Assembly: GCF_024385505.1 (NCBI RefSeq)
Contig: NZ_JANFLT010000005.1
Coordinates: 310,001-374,000 of the forward strand
DNA length: 64,000 bases
Direction of reading: 5' to 3'
DNA from: Arthrobacter zhaoxinii
Lineage (GTDB): Bacteria > Actinomycetota > Actinomycetes > Actinomycetales > Micrococcaceae
Shown: positions 26,609 to 35,955 of the stretch, one piece after another
How positions within the stretch are numbered: the first letter of the stretch is position 1
Layout: every line of letters starts with the position of its first letter
The notes under the pieces: model-generated
Database searches by the model: none
Seen by the model: only the letters and a program-made list of their open reading frames with translations
Told to the model about the DNA's origin: nothing
Made by a program: the position numbers and the translations under genes

Positions 26609-28426
26609 TTAGAAGGGCGCTGTTGCCAATTGCCGATGTTCCGCTGCTGTGTCCGGTGGTCCAGCTTGCGGCCGGCCCAGTTCCAGGAAGGGGTCGGTCC
26701 GGTAGATGCGTCCGGTCGGTGAGGTCCACTCGATCACTCCGGGGGTCGGTTGGCAGGCTGTCCAGTAGCCGAGTGTCTTGAACCGGTGGTGCCTGCGGCA
26801 GAGGTGTTCCAGGTTTCCGTGATCCGTGGGTCCGCCTTTCGCCCAGTCTGTGGTGTGGTCGATGTCCGCGTTCTCGGTACTAACCCGGCAGCCGGGAAAC
26901 CGGCAGGTTCCGTCCCTTGCCCGGAGCCAGCGGCGAAGCCCGGCCGGAACTTTTCGTCGCCGCCCTACCCCTAGAATCTCCCCTGTCTTTGGGTTCTGGG
27001 CGAGTCCGGTCCAGCCGGCGGCGTCCCGGGCGAGCCTGCGGGCTGCTTCTGCACTGATGGGGCCGTAGCCGTGGAGTTCGGCGGGCTTATCGTCGGCGCC
27101 GAAGAGTGTTTCGGCGTTGATGAGGACCATGATCTCGGCCCGCGGGACGATACTGCCGTCATCGCAGCCGGTCCCGCGGCCCCCGCCCGTCACACTCTCG
27201 ATATCGCCTCCCGGACCGCGAACACGGCCGTCACCACCGGCCCCCTCGTTCCCCTCAGGGACGTCAATGCTGCCGGCACCGGCACCGGCACCGGAACCGG
27301 CACTCGTCAGGTCAAGACCGCCCATCAGCAGCTGCGCGAGGATGTCCGCACGCAGCTGATCCGTGGACCGGGAATCCCCGGCCGCCTGCTCACCCCGGGC
27401 CGCCGTGCTGAGTGTCGTGTAGATCTGCTGGGCTTCCTCGGCCCGCAGGTACGCGGAGAGGCAGGACATGCCGTCCTCTTCCCGGTCCAGGGTGACTTTG
27501 CGCTGCTCGAACGCGGTCAGATGCCGTTTGCTGACGGTGTCGGGGAATGTCGTTTCTCGCAAGCGTCTGGCCTTGGCTGAGAACTGGGCCCGGGTCTTCC
27601 CTTCTGCGGCTTTCAGCAGGTCTGCTTCAAACTCGGGCAGTTTCCCGGCGGGAACGGTCTCGCACTGCTCCAGCACCACCTGCGCATGCTGGTAACTAAG
27701 CTGTCCTTCTTCCAGCCCGGCCAAGGTGGCGGCATGGGGTCCGCACAGCAGGCCCGCTTCGAACATCAGCCGCTGCGCGGTGACCTGCGGGACGTTCAGG
27801 ATGACCGCGCATTCGGACGCCGCGAGGCTGAACGCCATTGCCGGTTCGAGCCGTCCGGACGCGGCATGGAAATCGTCGCGGACAGCCTCCTGCATCCGGT
27901 TCATCAGCCGCGCCTCCTGTGCCTGCACCCAGGACTTCAGATGCGCCATCCGGGACAGGGCTTCCCCGACGGTCTGCGCGTCGAAGGCTTCGAGGTTCTG
28001 CAGGGCCAGTGTTCCGGTGAAGCCGTCCGGATATCCTTCGGCAGGACTCCGGGCTTCGGAATCGGAAACTGCGGGACCTCCGGAATCGTGGGCTGAACAA
28101 TCGTCTCCGGAATCGGGGGCGGTGGGAGCTCCGGGATTGGCTGGTTGGGAAACGGATGGGGCCGCGGCGCCAGACCCGGCATCAGGTCCGGATTTCTCGG
28201 CTGGCTGGGTGCCAGCCTCGCCATCGTTCTCGGGAGTGGCAGCAGAAGTTTCGGTACCCGCGTCAGAGTCAGCATTCCCGACGGGTTCGGCAGTCAGTTC
28301 CGCCCGGTACACCGACAAAGAGCAGGCCGCACGCGGCGTATCTGCTTCACCAGTCTGCCCGGTTGGCTGCTGGTCTTCACTGCCTGGTTCTTCGGTTGTC
28401 CGTTCGGTGTTCCCGAGCTGATCCAT
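26609..28426 (-). CDS. DUF222 / HNH endonuclease-type protein
   Basis: 605 residues. The first ~110 are low-complexity, acidic and rich in Gly/Ser/Pro. A long helical DUF222 region follows (WVQAQEARLMNRMQEAV, GLEEGQLSYQHAQVVLEQC). A Gly-rich insertion lies at about 360-400. At the C-terminus is an HNH domain, CRFPGCRVSTENADIDHTTDW followed by GNLEHLCRRHHRFK. Such proteins occur in many copies in Arthrobacter and mycobacteria (the 13E12 group). Nuclease activity is inferred; biological role is unknown. Confidence 0.88.
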   Translation of the reverse strand: MDQLGNTERTTEEPGSEDQQPTGQTGEADTPRAACSLSVYRAELTAEPVGNADSDAGTETSAATPENDGEAGTQPAEKSGPDAGSGAAAPSVSQPANPGAPTAPDSGDDCSAHDSGGPAVSDSEARSPAEGYPDGFTGTLALQNLEAFDAQTVGEALSRMAHLKSWVQAQEARLMNRMQEAVRDDFHAASGRLEPAMAFSLAASECAVILNVPQVTAQRLMFEAGLLCGPHAATLAGLEEGQLSYQHAQVVLEQCETVPAGKLPEFEADLLKAAEGKTRAQFSAKARRLRETTFPDTVSKRHLTAFEQRKVTLDREEDGMSCLSAYLRAEEAQQIYTTLSTAARGEQAAGDSRSTDQLRADILAQLLMGGLDLTSAGSGAGAGAGSIDVPEGNEGAGGDGRVRGPGGDIESVTGGGRGTGCDDGSIVPRAEIMVLINAETLFGADDKPAELHGYGPISAEAARRLARDAAGWTGLAQNPKTGEILGVGRRRKVPAGLRRWLRARDGTCRFPGCRVSTENADIDHTTDWAKGGPTDHGNLEHLCRRHHRFKTLGYWTACQPTPGVIEWTSPTGRIYRTDPFLELGRPQAGPPDTAAEHRQLATAPF

Positions 28427-28888
28427 ACCCTCAGGATTTCACCCGGCACTGACATTTCCGGGCCAAAAACAGCCCCAAAACGCCCCCTCGCAAAACCTTA
28501 AATACCTGTCTTTCTAAGGCCACTACCTAGTCCCGAAACAGCCACCGATTGGCTCGCCAATGATCACTGGCGGGGACCCATTCGGACGCCAGGCAGCAGT
28601 TGCCGCGGGGACGACGCCGGCCCGCCAAGCGAACACCGGCCCGCCAAGCGAACCCCGGCCCGCCAAGCGAACCCCGGCCCGCCAAGCGAACACCGGCCCG
28701 CCAAGCGAACACCGGCCCGCCCCGTAGGTCCGCCCATGCCTCGTCGGCCCCGACGCCTCACAGTGGTTCCTGGAAACCACTCCGCAAACGGTCGCCGGGT
28801 TCGCCCAGCCAGCGCCCGCCGATCCGGGTCGCCCAACCGGCATCCCGGAGACCAGCTCATCCCTGGCTTTCACCCGGCGGCCCTCAGC
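28427..28888. other. Gene-poor spacer with 19-bp minisatellite
   Basis: No supported gene. Open frames here change frame with each 19-bp unit and resemble nothing. The notable content is the tandem array at 28621-28715. A coding role in 28523-28873 is not supported. Confidence 0.6.
28621..28715. repeat. Five tandem copies of a 19-bp unit
   Basis: The unit is cccgccaagcgaacaccgg, with an a/c alternation at one position (copies 2 and 3 read aacccc). The copies are contiguous: 28621-28639, 28640-28658, 28659-28677, 28678-28696 and 28697-28715, then a broken partial copy. Length 19 is not a multiple of three. Confidence 0.95.
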
Positions 28889-29449
28889 TCAGGCCTCCAG
28901 CAGCCCCACGGCAGAAGCAGGAATGGCATCGGACAGCCAAACGCCCGACGCCGATCGGTAGAAACGTACTCCCTGTGCAGCCGCGATGTCCGTATCCACC
29001 GTAAGGATCACGGGATCGGAGTCCTTGCGCCTGCCGACCTGACGGGCCTGGTCAACGGTTTCCGCAAGGTGGACGGACTGCCGCTTCATGGGCAGGAGTC
29101 CGGATGCACGGATTGTGGGAACGGCAGCACGGGCAGTGCCGTGGAAAAGCACCGCCGGCGGCGAACCCGGCTCCCCTGTCGGCTTGACCGCCACGGAATG
29201 GCCATGCACTGCGCGGATGCGTCCGCTGCTGATCTGGTGCCGCTTCTTCTCCGCCGCGTCAAGCACCTCGTGAAGCACCTGCTCGTCCACGGATTCCCAC
29301 TCCGGACCCAACCGGTGCAGAGCGGCGAGCACGTCACCCACCGGGGCCCATCCTTCGGGATCCAGCTCAAGGGCATACTCCTCCGGAGCATGACGGAGCG
29401 CATGGGACAGCACACGGCTTATTTCGGTACGGCTGGGACCACGGCCCAT
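28889..29449 (-). CDS. kptA: RNA 2'-phosphotransferase, KptA/Tpt1 family
   Basis: 186 residues from the ATG at 29449; an in-frame TTG at 29488 would add 13. The N-terminal part has the family motif SHALRHAPEEYALELDPEGW, and the C-terminal part has LFHGTARAAVPTIRASGL and HLAETVDQARQVGRR, which line the NAD-binding site. The family moves an internal 2'-phosphate from RNA to NAD+. In yeast this completes tRNA splicing; the bacterial substrate is unknown. It is monocistronic in appearance. Confidence 0.92.
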   Translation of the reverse strand: MGRGPSRTEISRVLSHALRHAPEEYALELDPEGWAPVGDVLAALHRLGPEWESVDEQVLHEVLDAAEKKRHQISSGRIRAVHGHSVAVKPTGEPGSPPAVLFHGTARAAVPTIRASGLLPMKRQSVHLAETVDQARQVGRRKDSDPVILTVDTDIAAAQGVRFYRSASGVWLSDAIPASAVGLLEA

Positions 29450-29548
29450 CTGGGTGCCGCCTTTCGGTACTGATGCCACTTTCCTCAACTTCAGTCGAAC
29501 TCGCGCCGGTCCGGGAAGACCTGGCCCGGCAAAGAGTGCCCCTGCACC

Positions 29549-29947
29549 CTAGGCCCCCGGCTGCCCGACGTTTACTTCCGTAAAGTCGCGGCAGAGCAGC
29601 CAGCGCCCGTCATCAAGCCGCCAGGATTCCATCAGCAGGGCCCGCCCGGTCACGTCGCCGCCCGAACGGTACGTCATTTCGTAGAACACCACTGCTTCGT
29701 CCCGGCCGCGGGGCGTGACGGTCCGGAAGTCCGCATGCACGGTACTCCCCCGCAGCGCGGAAACCGTGCCGCCAAACCCTTCCCGTGCCGTCGCCGCGTC
29801 AAACGGCTCAGTGGCGGCGGCTTCGGACCCCAGCCACCCGTGATAGTCCGGCGACAGGAAGGTTTCGATCGGAGTGCTGTCCCCGGACGCCATGGCTTCG
29901 TTCCAGGCCGCCAAATACTGGTCATGAAAATGCGTGCTGTTCCCCAT
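29549..29947 (-). CDS. NTF2-like (SnoaL-type) domain protein
   Basis: 132 residues from the ATG at 29947; an in-frame ATG lies at 29956. Single alpha+beta domain: FHDQYLAAWNEAMASGD, FLSPDYHGWLG, and the final strands MESWRLDDGRWLLCRDFTEV, as in NTF2-like ketosteroid-isomerase-fold proteins. No catalytic residues are assignable. Function unknown. Confidence 0.75.
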   Translation of the reverse strand: MGNSTHFHDQYLAAWNEAMASGDSTPIETFLSPDYHGWLGSEAAATEPFDAATAREGFGGTVSALRGSTVHADFRTVTPRGRDEAVVFYEMTYRSGGDVTGRALLMESWRLDDGRWLLCRDFTEVNVGQPGA

Positions 29948-29969
29948 GGCGGACACGCTAGCACGCGCA

Positions 29970-30004
29970 AAAGGGCCGCTCCCCGTATCGGGAAGCGGCC
30001 CTTT
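29970..30004 (-). terminator. Terminator at the end of the suf operon
   Basis: Stem aaagggccgct.ccc/ggga.agcggcccttt with loop cgtatc-type, 35 bases after the sufT stop on the minus strand. The arms end in A/T runs, so it may work both ways. Confidence 0.8.
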
Positions 30005-30038
30005 CTGGTGGTGGTTCCGCTGCAGGCAGCGGAAACCT

Positions 30039-30368
30039 TTAGATGTTGAAGCCGAGGGCCCGCATCTGGTCGCGGCCGTCGTCGGTGATCTTGTCAGGTC
30101 CCCACGGCGGCATCCATACCCAGTTCAGTCGCCACTCATCGACGACGCCGTCCAGGGCCTGGGCAGTCTGCTCTTCGAGCACGTCGGTCAGCGGGCAGGC
30201 CGCCGTCGTCAGTGTCATGTCGATCAGAAGTGCACCGTCTTCGGCGTACTTCAGTCCGTAGAGCAGCCCGAGGTCAACGACGTTCACCCCGAGTTCGGGG
30301 TCGATGACGTCCTTCAGTGCCTCTTCGACGTCCTCAAGGGACGTGGTGGCCAGTTCGGAGTCGCTCAT
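30039..30368 (-). CDS. sufT: SufT/MIP18-family Fe-S assembly factor
   Basis: 109 residues of the DUF59 fold: KDVIDPELGVNVVDLGLLYG, then DMTLTTAACPLTDVLEEQ with the family's reactive Cys, and MPPWGPDKITDDGRDQMRALG. It assists Fe-S cluster maturation or transfer. Last gene of the suf cluster, 23 bases after sufC. I do not see sufS or sufU in this window on either side, which is unusual for an actinobacterial suf operon. Confidence 0.9.
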   Translation of the reverse strand: MSDSELATTSLEDVEEALKDVIDPELGVNVVDLGLLYGLKYAEDGALLIDMTLTTAACPLTDVLEEQTAQALDGVVDEWRLNWVWMPPWGPDKITDDGRDQMRALGFNI

Positions 30369-30391
30369 TTTTGCTCCTTCAGCTGTCTTTA

Positions 30392-31165
30392 CTACGCGCC
30401 GGCTGCGGCAGCGTTGGCGCCGGTGAAGCGGTCGTAGCCTTCTTCTTCGAGGCGGTCGGCCAGTTCCGGGCCGCCCTGCTCGGCGATGTGGCCGTCAACG
30501 AAGACGTGTACATAGTCGGGCTTGATGTAACGAAGGATACGCGTGTAGTGCGTGATGAGCAGCGTACCCATGCCACCCTTGGAGTGCTCGCGGTTAACGC
30601 CTTCGGAGACGATCTTCAGGGCGTCGACGTCGAGGCCGGAGTCGGTCTCGTCGAGGATGGCGATCTTCGGGTGGAAGAGTTCCATCTGCAGGATCTCCAC
30701 GCGCTTCTTCTCGCCGCCGGAGAAGCCTTCGTTGACGTTGCGCTGGGCAAAGTCGGCGTCGATGCGCAGCTCGGCCATGGCTGCCTTGACGTCCTTGGTC
30801 CAGTGGCGCAGCGAGGGGGCCTCGCCGTCGAGCGCGGTCTTGGCGGTGCGCAGGAAGTTGGTCATGGTGACGCCGGGAACCTCTACCGGGTACTGCATGG
30901 CCAGGAAGAGACCGGCGCGGGCACGCTCGTCAACGCTCATCGCGAGGACATCTTCGCCGTCGAGAGTGATGGTACCGCTGTCCACGCTGTAGCGCGGGTG
31001 GCCGGCGATGGTGGAGGCCAGGGTGGACTTGCCGGAGCCGTTCGGGCCCATGATGGCGTGCGTTTCACCGGTGTTGATGGTCAGGCTGACACCCTTCAGG
31101 ATCGGCTTGCGGCCCTGTTCGGTCTCAATGCTGACGTGAAGATCCTTGATCTCAAGAGTAGACAT
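30392..31165 (-). CDS. sufC: Fe-S cluster assembly ATPase SufC
   Basis: 257 residues from the ATG at 31165 (MSTLEIKDLHVS), with AAGGAG upstream. Walker A GPNGSGKSTLA, signature FSGGEKKRVEILQM, Walker B AILDETDSGLDVDAL, with the LDETDSGLD typical of SufC. It powers the SufBCD scaffold in the cytoplasm. A strong hairpin separates it from sufD upstream. Confidence 0.97.
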   Translation of the reverse strand: MSTLEIKDLHVSIETEQGRKPILKGVSLTINTGETHAIMGPNGSGKSTLASTIAGHPRYSVDSGTITLDGEDVLAMSVDERARAGLFLAMQYPVEVPGVTMTNFLRTAKTALDGEAPSLRHWTKDVKAAMAELRIDADFAQRNVNEGFSGGEKKRVEILQMELFHPKIAILDETDSGLDVDALKIVSEGVNREHSKGGMGTLLITHYTRILRYIKPDYVHVFVDGHIAEQGGPELADRLEEEGYDRFTGANAAAAGA

Positions 31166-31233
31166 GCGAGTTGGCTTTCTCCTTTGCACCCGCGGGTGCG
31201 TTACTAAGCTTTTGGGGATGGAAGGCGACCAAA

Positions 31234-31265
31234 GTCCGGGTGCCGGAGTTTTCCGGCACCCGGAC
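31234..31265 (-). terminator. Strong hairpin between sufD and sufC
   Basis: Perfect 13-bp stem gtccgggtgccgg/ccggcacccggac with a 6-base loop, starting just after the sufD stop and followed on the minus strand by a short T-run (tttgg). It may act as a partial terminator or a 3'-end stabiliser inside the operon. Confidence 0.65.
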
Positions 31266-31273
31266 TCAGAGTC

Positions 31274-32608
31274 TCAGTAGGCTCCGGAGGCTTCGAGCTC
31301 GCGCTCGACGGCGTCGGTGAGACGCTCTTCCAGGGCAGGGACCTTGATCTGCTGGATGATCTCGGTGAGGAAGCCACGGACCACCAGGCGGCGGGCAGTG
31401 TCCTCGGGGATACCGCGTGCCATCAGGTAGAACAGGTGCTCGTCGTCGAACCGGCCGGTGGCGCTGGCGTGGCCGGCACCCTCGATCAGTCCGGTCTCGA
31501 TCTCCAGGTTCGGTACGGAGTCGGCGCGGCCGCCCTCAGTCAGCAGCAGGTTGCGGTTGACTTCGTACGTGTCGGTGCCTTCTGCTTCCTTGCGGATCAG
31601 GACGTCGCCAACCCACACGGTGTGCGCGTCGCGGCCCTGAAGGGCGCCCTTGTACATCACGCGGGACTTGCAGTTGGCCACTGCGTGGTCCACGAAGAGG
31701 CGCTGTTCCAGGTGCTGTCCGGCGTCTGCGTAGTACAGGCCGAACATTTCCACGTCGCCGCCGGTGGCGGTGAACTTGGAGGACGGGGTGACGCGCACCA
31801 GGTCGCCGCCGAGGCTGACGACGACGTGCTTGAACTTAGCGTCACGGCCGATCTTCGCGTACTGCGCGGAGGCGTGCACGGCGTCGTCGTCCCAGTCCTG
31901 GACGGAGACAACGGTCAGTTCCGCGCCGTCGCCCACAACGATTTCCACGTTCTGGGACAGCACTGCCGAACCCTTGTGGTCCAGGACCACCACGCCCTTG
32001 GAGAACTTCTCCGCGGTGATGACGATGTGCTGGGCGGCCGGATCCTTGCTGACACCGTTGATGGTCAGCGTTACGCTGCCGTCAATGACGGTTTCGGCGG
32101 GGATGGTCACGGAGGTTGCTTCACGGAAGTCCTCCCATGCGGCGGCGGCAACCCGGTCTTCGGGGATGCCGGCCGAACCGATGCGCGCATCCGTACGGGC
32201 AATGCTTTCGACCCGCACGCCGTCGGGGGCGACGACGGCCAGCTCGGGAGCCGTTCCGTCGAGGTCCGCGGTGTGCAGTCCGCGCAGGCGCTTGAGCGGG
32301 GTGAACCGCCAGTCTTCTTCACGGCCGGTCATTTTGCCGAAGTCAGCACGGTGGAAGGAGGTGGTGCGCCCGGCGCGTGAGCTGTCCGGAATGCCCTCTC
32401 CGCCACCGTGGCTGTGGGACTTGCTGCTGTCGCCGCCCAGCGGTGAGGAATCCTCGTTCAGCGGGGAGAGGTTTTCGCCCTCCTCGGTGAAGCCGTCAAT
32501 GCGTACACGGTTGGTTTCCTTTGGGGAACCTACCTTCGCCTTGACCTCCTCCACTACATTGCTGACCTTTTCGGTCACGGTTTCGACGACGTCGTTAAGC
32601 TTCGACAT
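31274..32608 (-). CDS. sufD: Fe-S cluster assembly protein SufD
   Basis: 444 residues. The N-terminal ~80 residues are poorly conserved and partly low-complexity (SPLGGDSSKSHSHGGGEG). The rest is the SufBD beta-helix, with SRVMYKGALQGRDAHTVWVG, ADSVPNLEIETGLIEGAGHAS and DDEHLFYLMARGIPEDTARR. It pairs with SufB to form the scaffold. Its ATG overlaps the sufB stop by 1 base (TAATG). Confidence 0.96.
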   Translation of the reverse strand: MSKLNDVVETVTEKVSNVVEEVKAKVGSPKETNRVRIDGFTEEGENLSPLNEDSSPLGGDSSKSHSHGGGEGIPDSSRAGRTTSFHRADFGKMTGREEDWRFTPLKRLRGLHTADLDGTAPELAVVAPDGVRVESIARTDARIGSAGIPEDRVAAAAWEDFREATSVTIPAETVIDGSVTLTINGVSKDPAAQHIVITAEKFSKGVVVLDHKGSAVLSQNVEIVVGDGAELTVVSVQDWDDDAVHASAQYAKIGRDAKFKHVVVSLGGDLVRVTPSSKFTATGGDVEMFGLYYADAGQHLEQRLFVDHAVANCKSRVMYKGALQGRDAHTVWVGDVLIRKEAEGTDTYEVNRNLLLTEGGRADSVPNLEIETGLIEGAGHASATGRFDDEHLFYLMARGIPEDTARRLVVRGFLTEIIQQIKVPALEERLTDAVERELEASGAY

Positions 32609-34083
32609 TAACCGACGGCTCCTTCCATCTGGAGTTCGATGAGGCGGTTGAGTTCAAGGGCGTATTCCATCGGCAGTTCACGTGCGATCGGCTCAATGAA
32701 GCCGCGCACGATCATTGCCATTGCCTCGTCCTCGGGAAGGCCGCGGGACATGAGGTAGAACAGCTGCTCCTCGCTGACGCGGGAAACAGTGGCTTCGTGG
32801 CCCATGGTGACGTCATCTTCGCGGATGTCCACGTACGGGTACGTGTCCGAGCGGGAGATGGTATCCACCAGCAGGGCGTCGCAGCGCACGGTGTTGGCCG
32901 AGTGCGTGGCGCCTTCGCGGACCTGGACCAGGCCGCGGTAAGCGGCACGGCCGCCGCCGCGGGCCACGGACTTGGAGATGATGGAGCTCTTGGTGTTCGG
33001 GGCAATGTGGACCATCTTGGATCCGGTGTCCTGGTGCTGGCCTTCGCCGGCGAAGGCGATGGACAGGGTCTCACCCTTGGCGTGCTCGCCGACCAGGTAG
33101 ACAGCCGGGTACTTCATGGTGACCTTGGAGCCGATGTTGCCGTCGATCCATTCCATGGTGGCGCCCTCGTGTGCAATGGCGCGCTTGGTCACCAGGTTGT
33201 ACACGTTGTTGGACCAGTTCTGGATGGTCGTGTAGCGGACGCGGGCGCCCTTCTTCACGATGATTTCGACGACGGCGCTGTGCAGCGAGTCCGACGTATA
33301 GATCGGTGCGGTGCAGCCCTCGATGTAGTGGACGTAGGAATCCTCGTCCGCAATGATCAGGGTGCGCTCGAACTGGCCCATGTTCTCCGTGTTGATACGG
33401 AAGTAGGCCTGCAGCGGGATCTCCACGTGAACGCCCTTGGGGACGTAGACGAAGGAACCGCCGGACCACACGGCAGTGTTCAGCGAGCCGAACTTGTTGT
33501 CACCGACGGGGATGACGGTGCCGAAGTACTCCTGGAACATTTCCGGGTGTTCCTTCAGCGCCGTGTCCGTGTCCAGGAAGATAACGCCCTGGCGTTCCAG
33601 GTCCTCGCGGAGCTGGTGGTACACAACCTCGGACTCGTACTGCGCTGCTACGCCGGAAACCAGGCGGCCGCGCTCAGCTTCGGGGATACCGAGCTTCTCG
33701 TACGTGTTGCGGATGTCCTCGGGAAGGTCTTCCCAGGTGTTGGCCTGCTTCTCCGTGGAGCGCACAAAGTACTTGATGTTGTCGAAGTCGATGCCGGAGA
33801 GGTCTGCGCCCCAGGTCGGCATGGGCTTGCGTTCGAAGTACTTCAGGCCCTTCAGGCGAAGGTCCAGCATCCACTGCGGCTCGCTCTTCTTAGCCGAAAT
33901 GTCGCGGACGACTTCCTCACTCAGGCCGCGGCGTGCGGTTGCACCGGCAACGTCCGAGTCGGCCCATCCGTACTCGTATGTACCGATGCCCTCGAGCTCG
34001 GGGTTCTTTTCCAGGATGTCTGAAATCACAGACTCCGGCACCAATGAAGGTGCCGTTGGCTTCTGGGTTACTTGATCCGTCAT
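32608..34083 (-). CDS. sufB: Fe-S cluster scaffold protein SufB
   Basis: 491 residues from the ATG at 34083, which has GAAAGG upstream and overlaps the sufR stop (TGATG). It has the SufB landmarks [40 protein letters not shown], the Cys-containing segment [10 protein letters not shown] and [20 protein letters not shown]. It is the main Fe-S scaffold. No intein is present, unlike in some actinobacterial SufB proteins. Confidence 0.97.
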   Translation of the reverse strand: MTDQVTQKPTAPSLVPESVISDILEKNPELEGIGTYEYGWADSDVAGATARRGLSEEVVRDISAKKSEPQWMLDLRLKGLKYFERKPMPTWGADLSGIDFDNIKYFVRSTEKQANTWEDLPEDIRNTYEKLGIPEAERGRLVSGVAAQYESEVVYHQLREDLERQGVIFLDTDTALKEHPEMFQEYFGTVIPVGDNKFGSLNTAVWSGGSFVYVPKGVHVEIPLQAYFRINTENMGQFERTLIIADEDSYVHYIEGCTAPIYTSDSLHSAVVEIIVKKGARVRYTTIQNWSNNVYNLVTKRAIAHEGATMEWIDGNIGSKVTMKYPAVYLVGEHAKGETLSIAFAGEGQHQDTGSKMVHIAPNTKSSIISKSVARGGGRAAYRGLVQVREGATHSANTVRCDALLVDTISRSDTYPYVDIREDDVTMGHEATVSRVSEEQLFYLMSRGLPEDEAMAMIVRGFIEPIARELPMEYALELNRLIELQMEGAVG

Positions 34084-34865
34084 CACGGCCTTTCTTGCTG
34101 ATGAATGGATGTGGACTGGTTGGTCTCGACGCGCAGTGGAACCTGCGGCGCGGATCGGGTCCGACCCACTGGGATGTGGGTCGTACAAACGTGACCGCCC
34201 CGGGAGAGCGTGGACAGTCGGCGGACGTCCACGTCGAGGAGGCGGGCAAAAACTTCGGTCTCCTTGTCACAGAAGACGGGGTAGGCCGTGGCGAGTCCCT
34301 GGATGGGGCAGTGTGCCTGGCACAGCTGGACACTGAGCAACGTGCTCTTCCTCGCGGCGGCGCCGATCATGGTGGTTGACGCCACAAAGCCGTCCTTGGT
34401 CAGTTCCGCGGCCAGCGCCTGGGCGCGGTCGCCGACGTCGGACCCTGCGGCTTCGACCACGGGACGGTAGCGTTCCTCCATGCGGCCGAAGCGCTCCGCG
34501 GCGAAAGCCTCAATCGCCTGCGGGCCGAGCGCGGCACCGAGCTGGCGCAGCGCCTCCGTGGCGATATCGAGGTAGTCGTTGCCCAGGTGCGCCTGGCCCT
34601 GCGGGCTCAGCACATAGCGCCTGGCGGGCCTTCCGGCCCCGGAGGAGGAATTGCGGACGAGCTTGACCTGGATCAGGCCCTTCCCGGACAGCGCATCCAG
34701 ATGGCGGCGCACGGCGGCAGGCGTGAAGCCCAGCCGTTCGCCCAGCTCGGCTGCGCTGACAGGGCCGTGTTCCAGAACCGCACCCAGAACCTTGTCCCGG
34801 GTGCGCTCCTCCGCTTCGCGGGCAGCACCGGGTACGGCTGCTGCCTTGGGTTCAGAGTTGCTCAC
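34083..34865 (-). CDS. sufR: SufR-type Fe-S-sensing transcriptional regulator
   Basis: 260 residues from a GTG at 34865; other in-frame GTG starts lie just upstream and none has a clear ribosome-binding site. The N-terminal winged helix reads [37 protein letters not shown]. The C-terminal half has the cysteine set [15 protein letters not shown] and HVCTTH that would hold a cluster in SufR homologues. It is expected to repress the suf operon when clusters are plentiful. It heads the operon, overlapping sufB by 1 base, and is divergent from an ABC exporter gene. Confidence 0.9.
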   Translation of the reverse strand: MSNSEPKAAAVPGAAREAEERTRDKVLGAVLEHGPVSAAELGERLGFTPAAVRRHLDALSGKGLIQVKLVRNSSSGAGRPARRYVLSPQGQAHLGNDYLDIATEALRQLGAALGPQAIEAFAAERFGRMEERYRPVVEAAGSDVGDRAQALAAELTKDGFVASTTMIGAAARKSTLLSVQLCQAHCPIQGLATAYPVFCDKETEVFARLLDVDVRRLSTLSRGGHVCTTHIPVGRTRSAPQVPLRVETNQSTSIHQQERP

Positions 34866-34986
34866 AGAATACACAACACAAGCATGTCCTAATCTGTTCC
34901 CTGATTCCACTAAGGCAAGGCTTGCTATTGCCGCAGTGGCGGGGGCGGTTGTCCGTGCGGGCGGCCTGTACTACCTAACGTAGAAT

Positions 34987-35955
34987 ATGCAGGTGCCTAC
35001 CGATGAACCCTGCCTGACCATTAAAGGTCTAATCAAGGACTGCGGCCCGGTTGCTGGTCTCGACGGCAAAATGATCCGTGTGCTCGCCGGCGTCGACTTC
35101 ACAGCCCGCCGCGGCTCCGTTACTGCCCTGCTCGGCGCCAACGGCGCCGGTAAAACCACCACTCTTGAATGCGCCCAGGGCCTCCAGTCCATTGACGGCG
35201 GGGAAATCCGCCTGCTCGGGCAGGACCCCTACCGCGCCGACGCCCACCTGCGCAGCCGCGTGGGCGTTATGCTGCAGGAAGGCGGCCTCCCGCCGTCGGC
35301 CCGTCCCGTTGCCCTCCTCGAACACGTTGCCCGGATGTATGAGTCCCCGCGGCCCGTGGCTGAGCTCGTGGAGCGCCTGGGCATCGGCAGCTTTGCCAAC
35401 ACCGGCATCCGGCGCCTCTCCGGCGGGCAGAAGCAGCGCCTGGCGATGGCCGCCGCGCTGATCGGCCGCCCGGAAGTGCTTTTCCTGGACGAGCCCAGCG
35501 CCGGCCTGGATCCGCAGTCGCGGCAGATCGTCTTCGAGCTGATCGAGGAGCTGCGGGCCGAGGGCCTCGGCATCATCCTCACGACCCACCTGATGGACGA
35601 CGCGCAGAAACTCGCGGACTACGTCTACATCATCGACGCCGGCAAGACCGTGGCTTCCGGAACGGTCGCCGAGCTGACCTCCGCCACCGGCTCCCCGGCC
35701 GAACAGCGCCTCCTGACGTTCGACGCCGGCCCCGGGCTCGACGTCGTCGGCCTCGCCTCCGGCCCGCTGCGCCACCTGGAGGTTTCCGAAGCTGCGCCCG
35801 GCCACTATTCCGTCCGCGGGTCCCTGACTCCGCAGGACCTGGCCGCGCTGGCCGCCTGGTGGGCGGAGCACGGCATCCTGCCGTCCTCCGTGCACATGGC
35901 TTCCCGTACCCTCGAGGACGTTTTCCTTGATCTTTCCGGAAGGGCTATCCGATGA
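34987..35955 (+). CDS. ABC-2 type exporter, ATP-binding subunit
   Basis: 322 residues: Walker A GANGAGKTTT, signature RLSGGQKQRLAMA, Walker B EVLFLDEPSAGLDPQS, H-loop TTHLMDDA. A C-terminal extension of ~100 residues (after SGTVAELTSATG) matches drug or lipid exporter ATPases. Substrate not predictable. It overlaps the permease gene by 4 bases (ATGA). Between it and sufR lie ~120 bp that hold both promoters. Confidence 0.93.
   Translation: MQVPTDEPCLTIKGLIKDCGPVAGLDGKMIRVLAGVDFTARRGSVTALLGANGAGKTTTLECAQGLQSIDGGEIRLLGQDPYRADAHLRSRVGVMLQEGGLPPSARPVALLEHVARMYESPRPVAELVERLGIGSFANTGIRRLSGGQKQRLAMAAALIGRPEVLFLDEPSAGLDPQSRQIVFELIEELRAEGLGIILTTHLMDDAQKLADYVYIIDAGKTVASGTVAELTSATGSPAEQRLLTFDAGPGLDVVGLASGPLRHLEVSEAAPGHYSVRGSLTPQDLAALAAWWAEHGILPSSVHMASRTLEDVFLDLSGRAIR

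Noticed and set aside
28621-28715. Tandem array considered as a CRISPR
   Set aside because: The 19-bp units are directly contiguous with no spacers, and no cas gene is nearby.
28523-28873. Minus-strand 116-codon frame over the minisatellite
   Set aside because: Its repeats come from a 19-bp unit that shifts frame each copy; no ribosome-binding site or homologue-like sequence.
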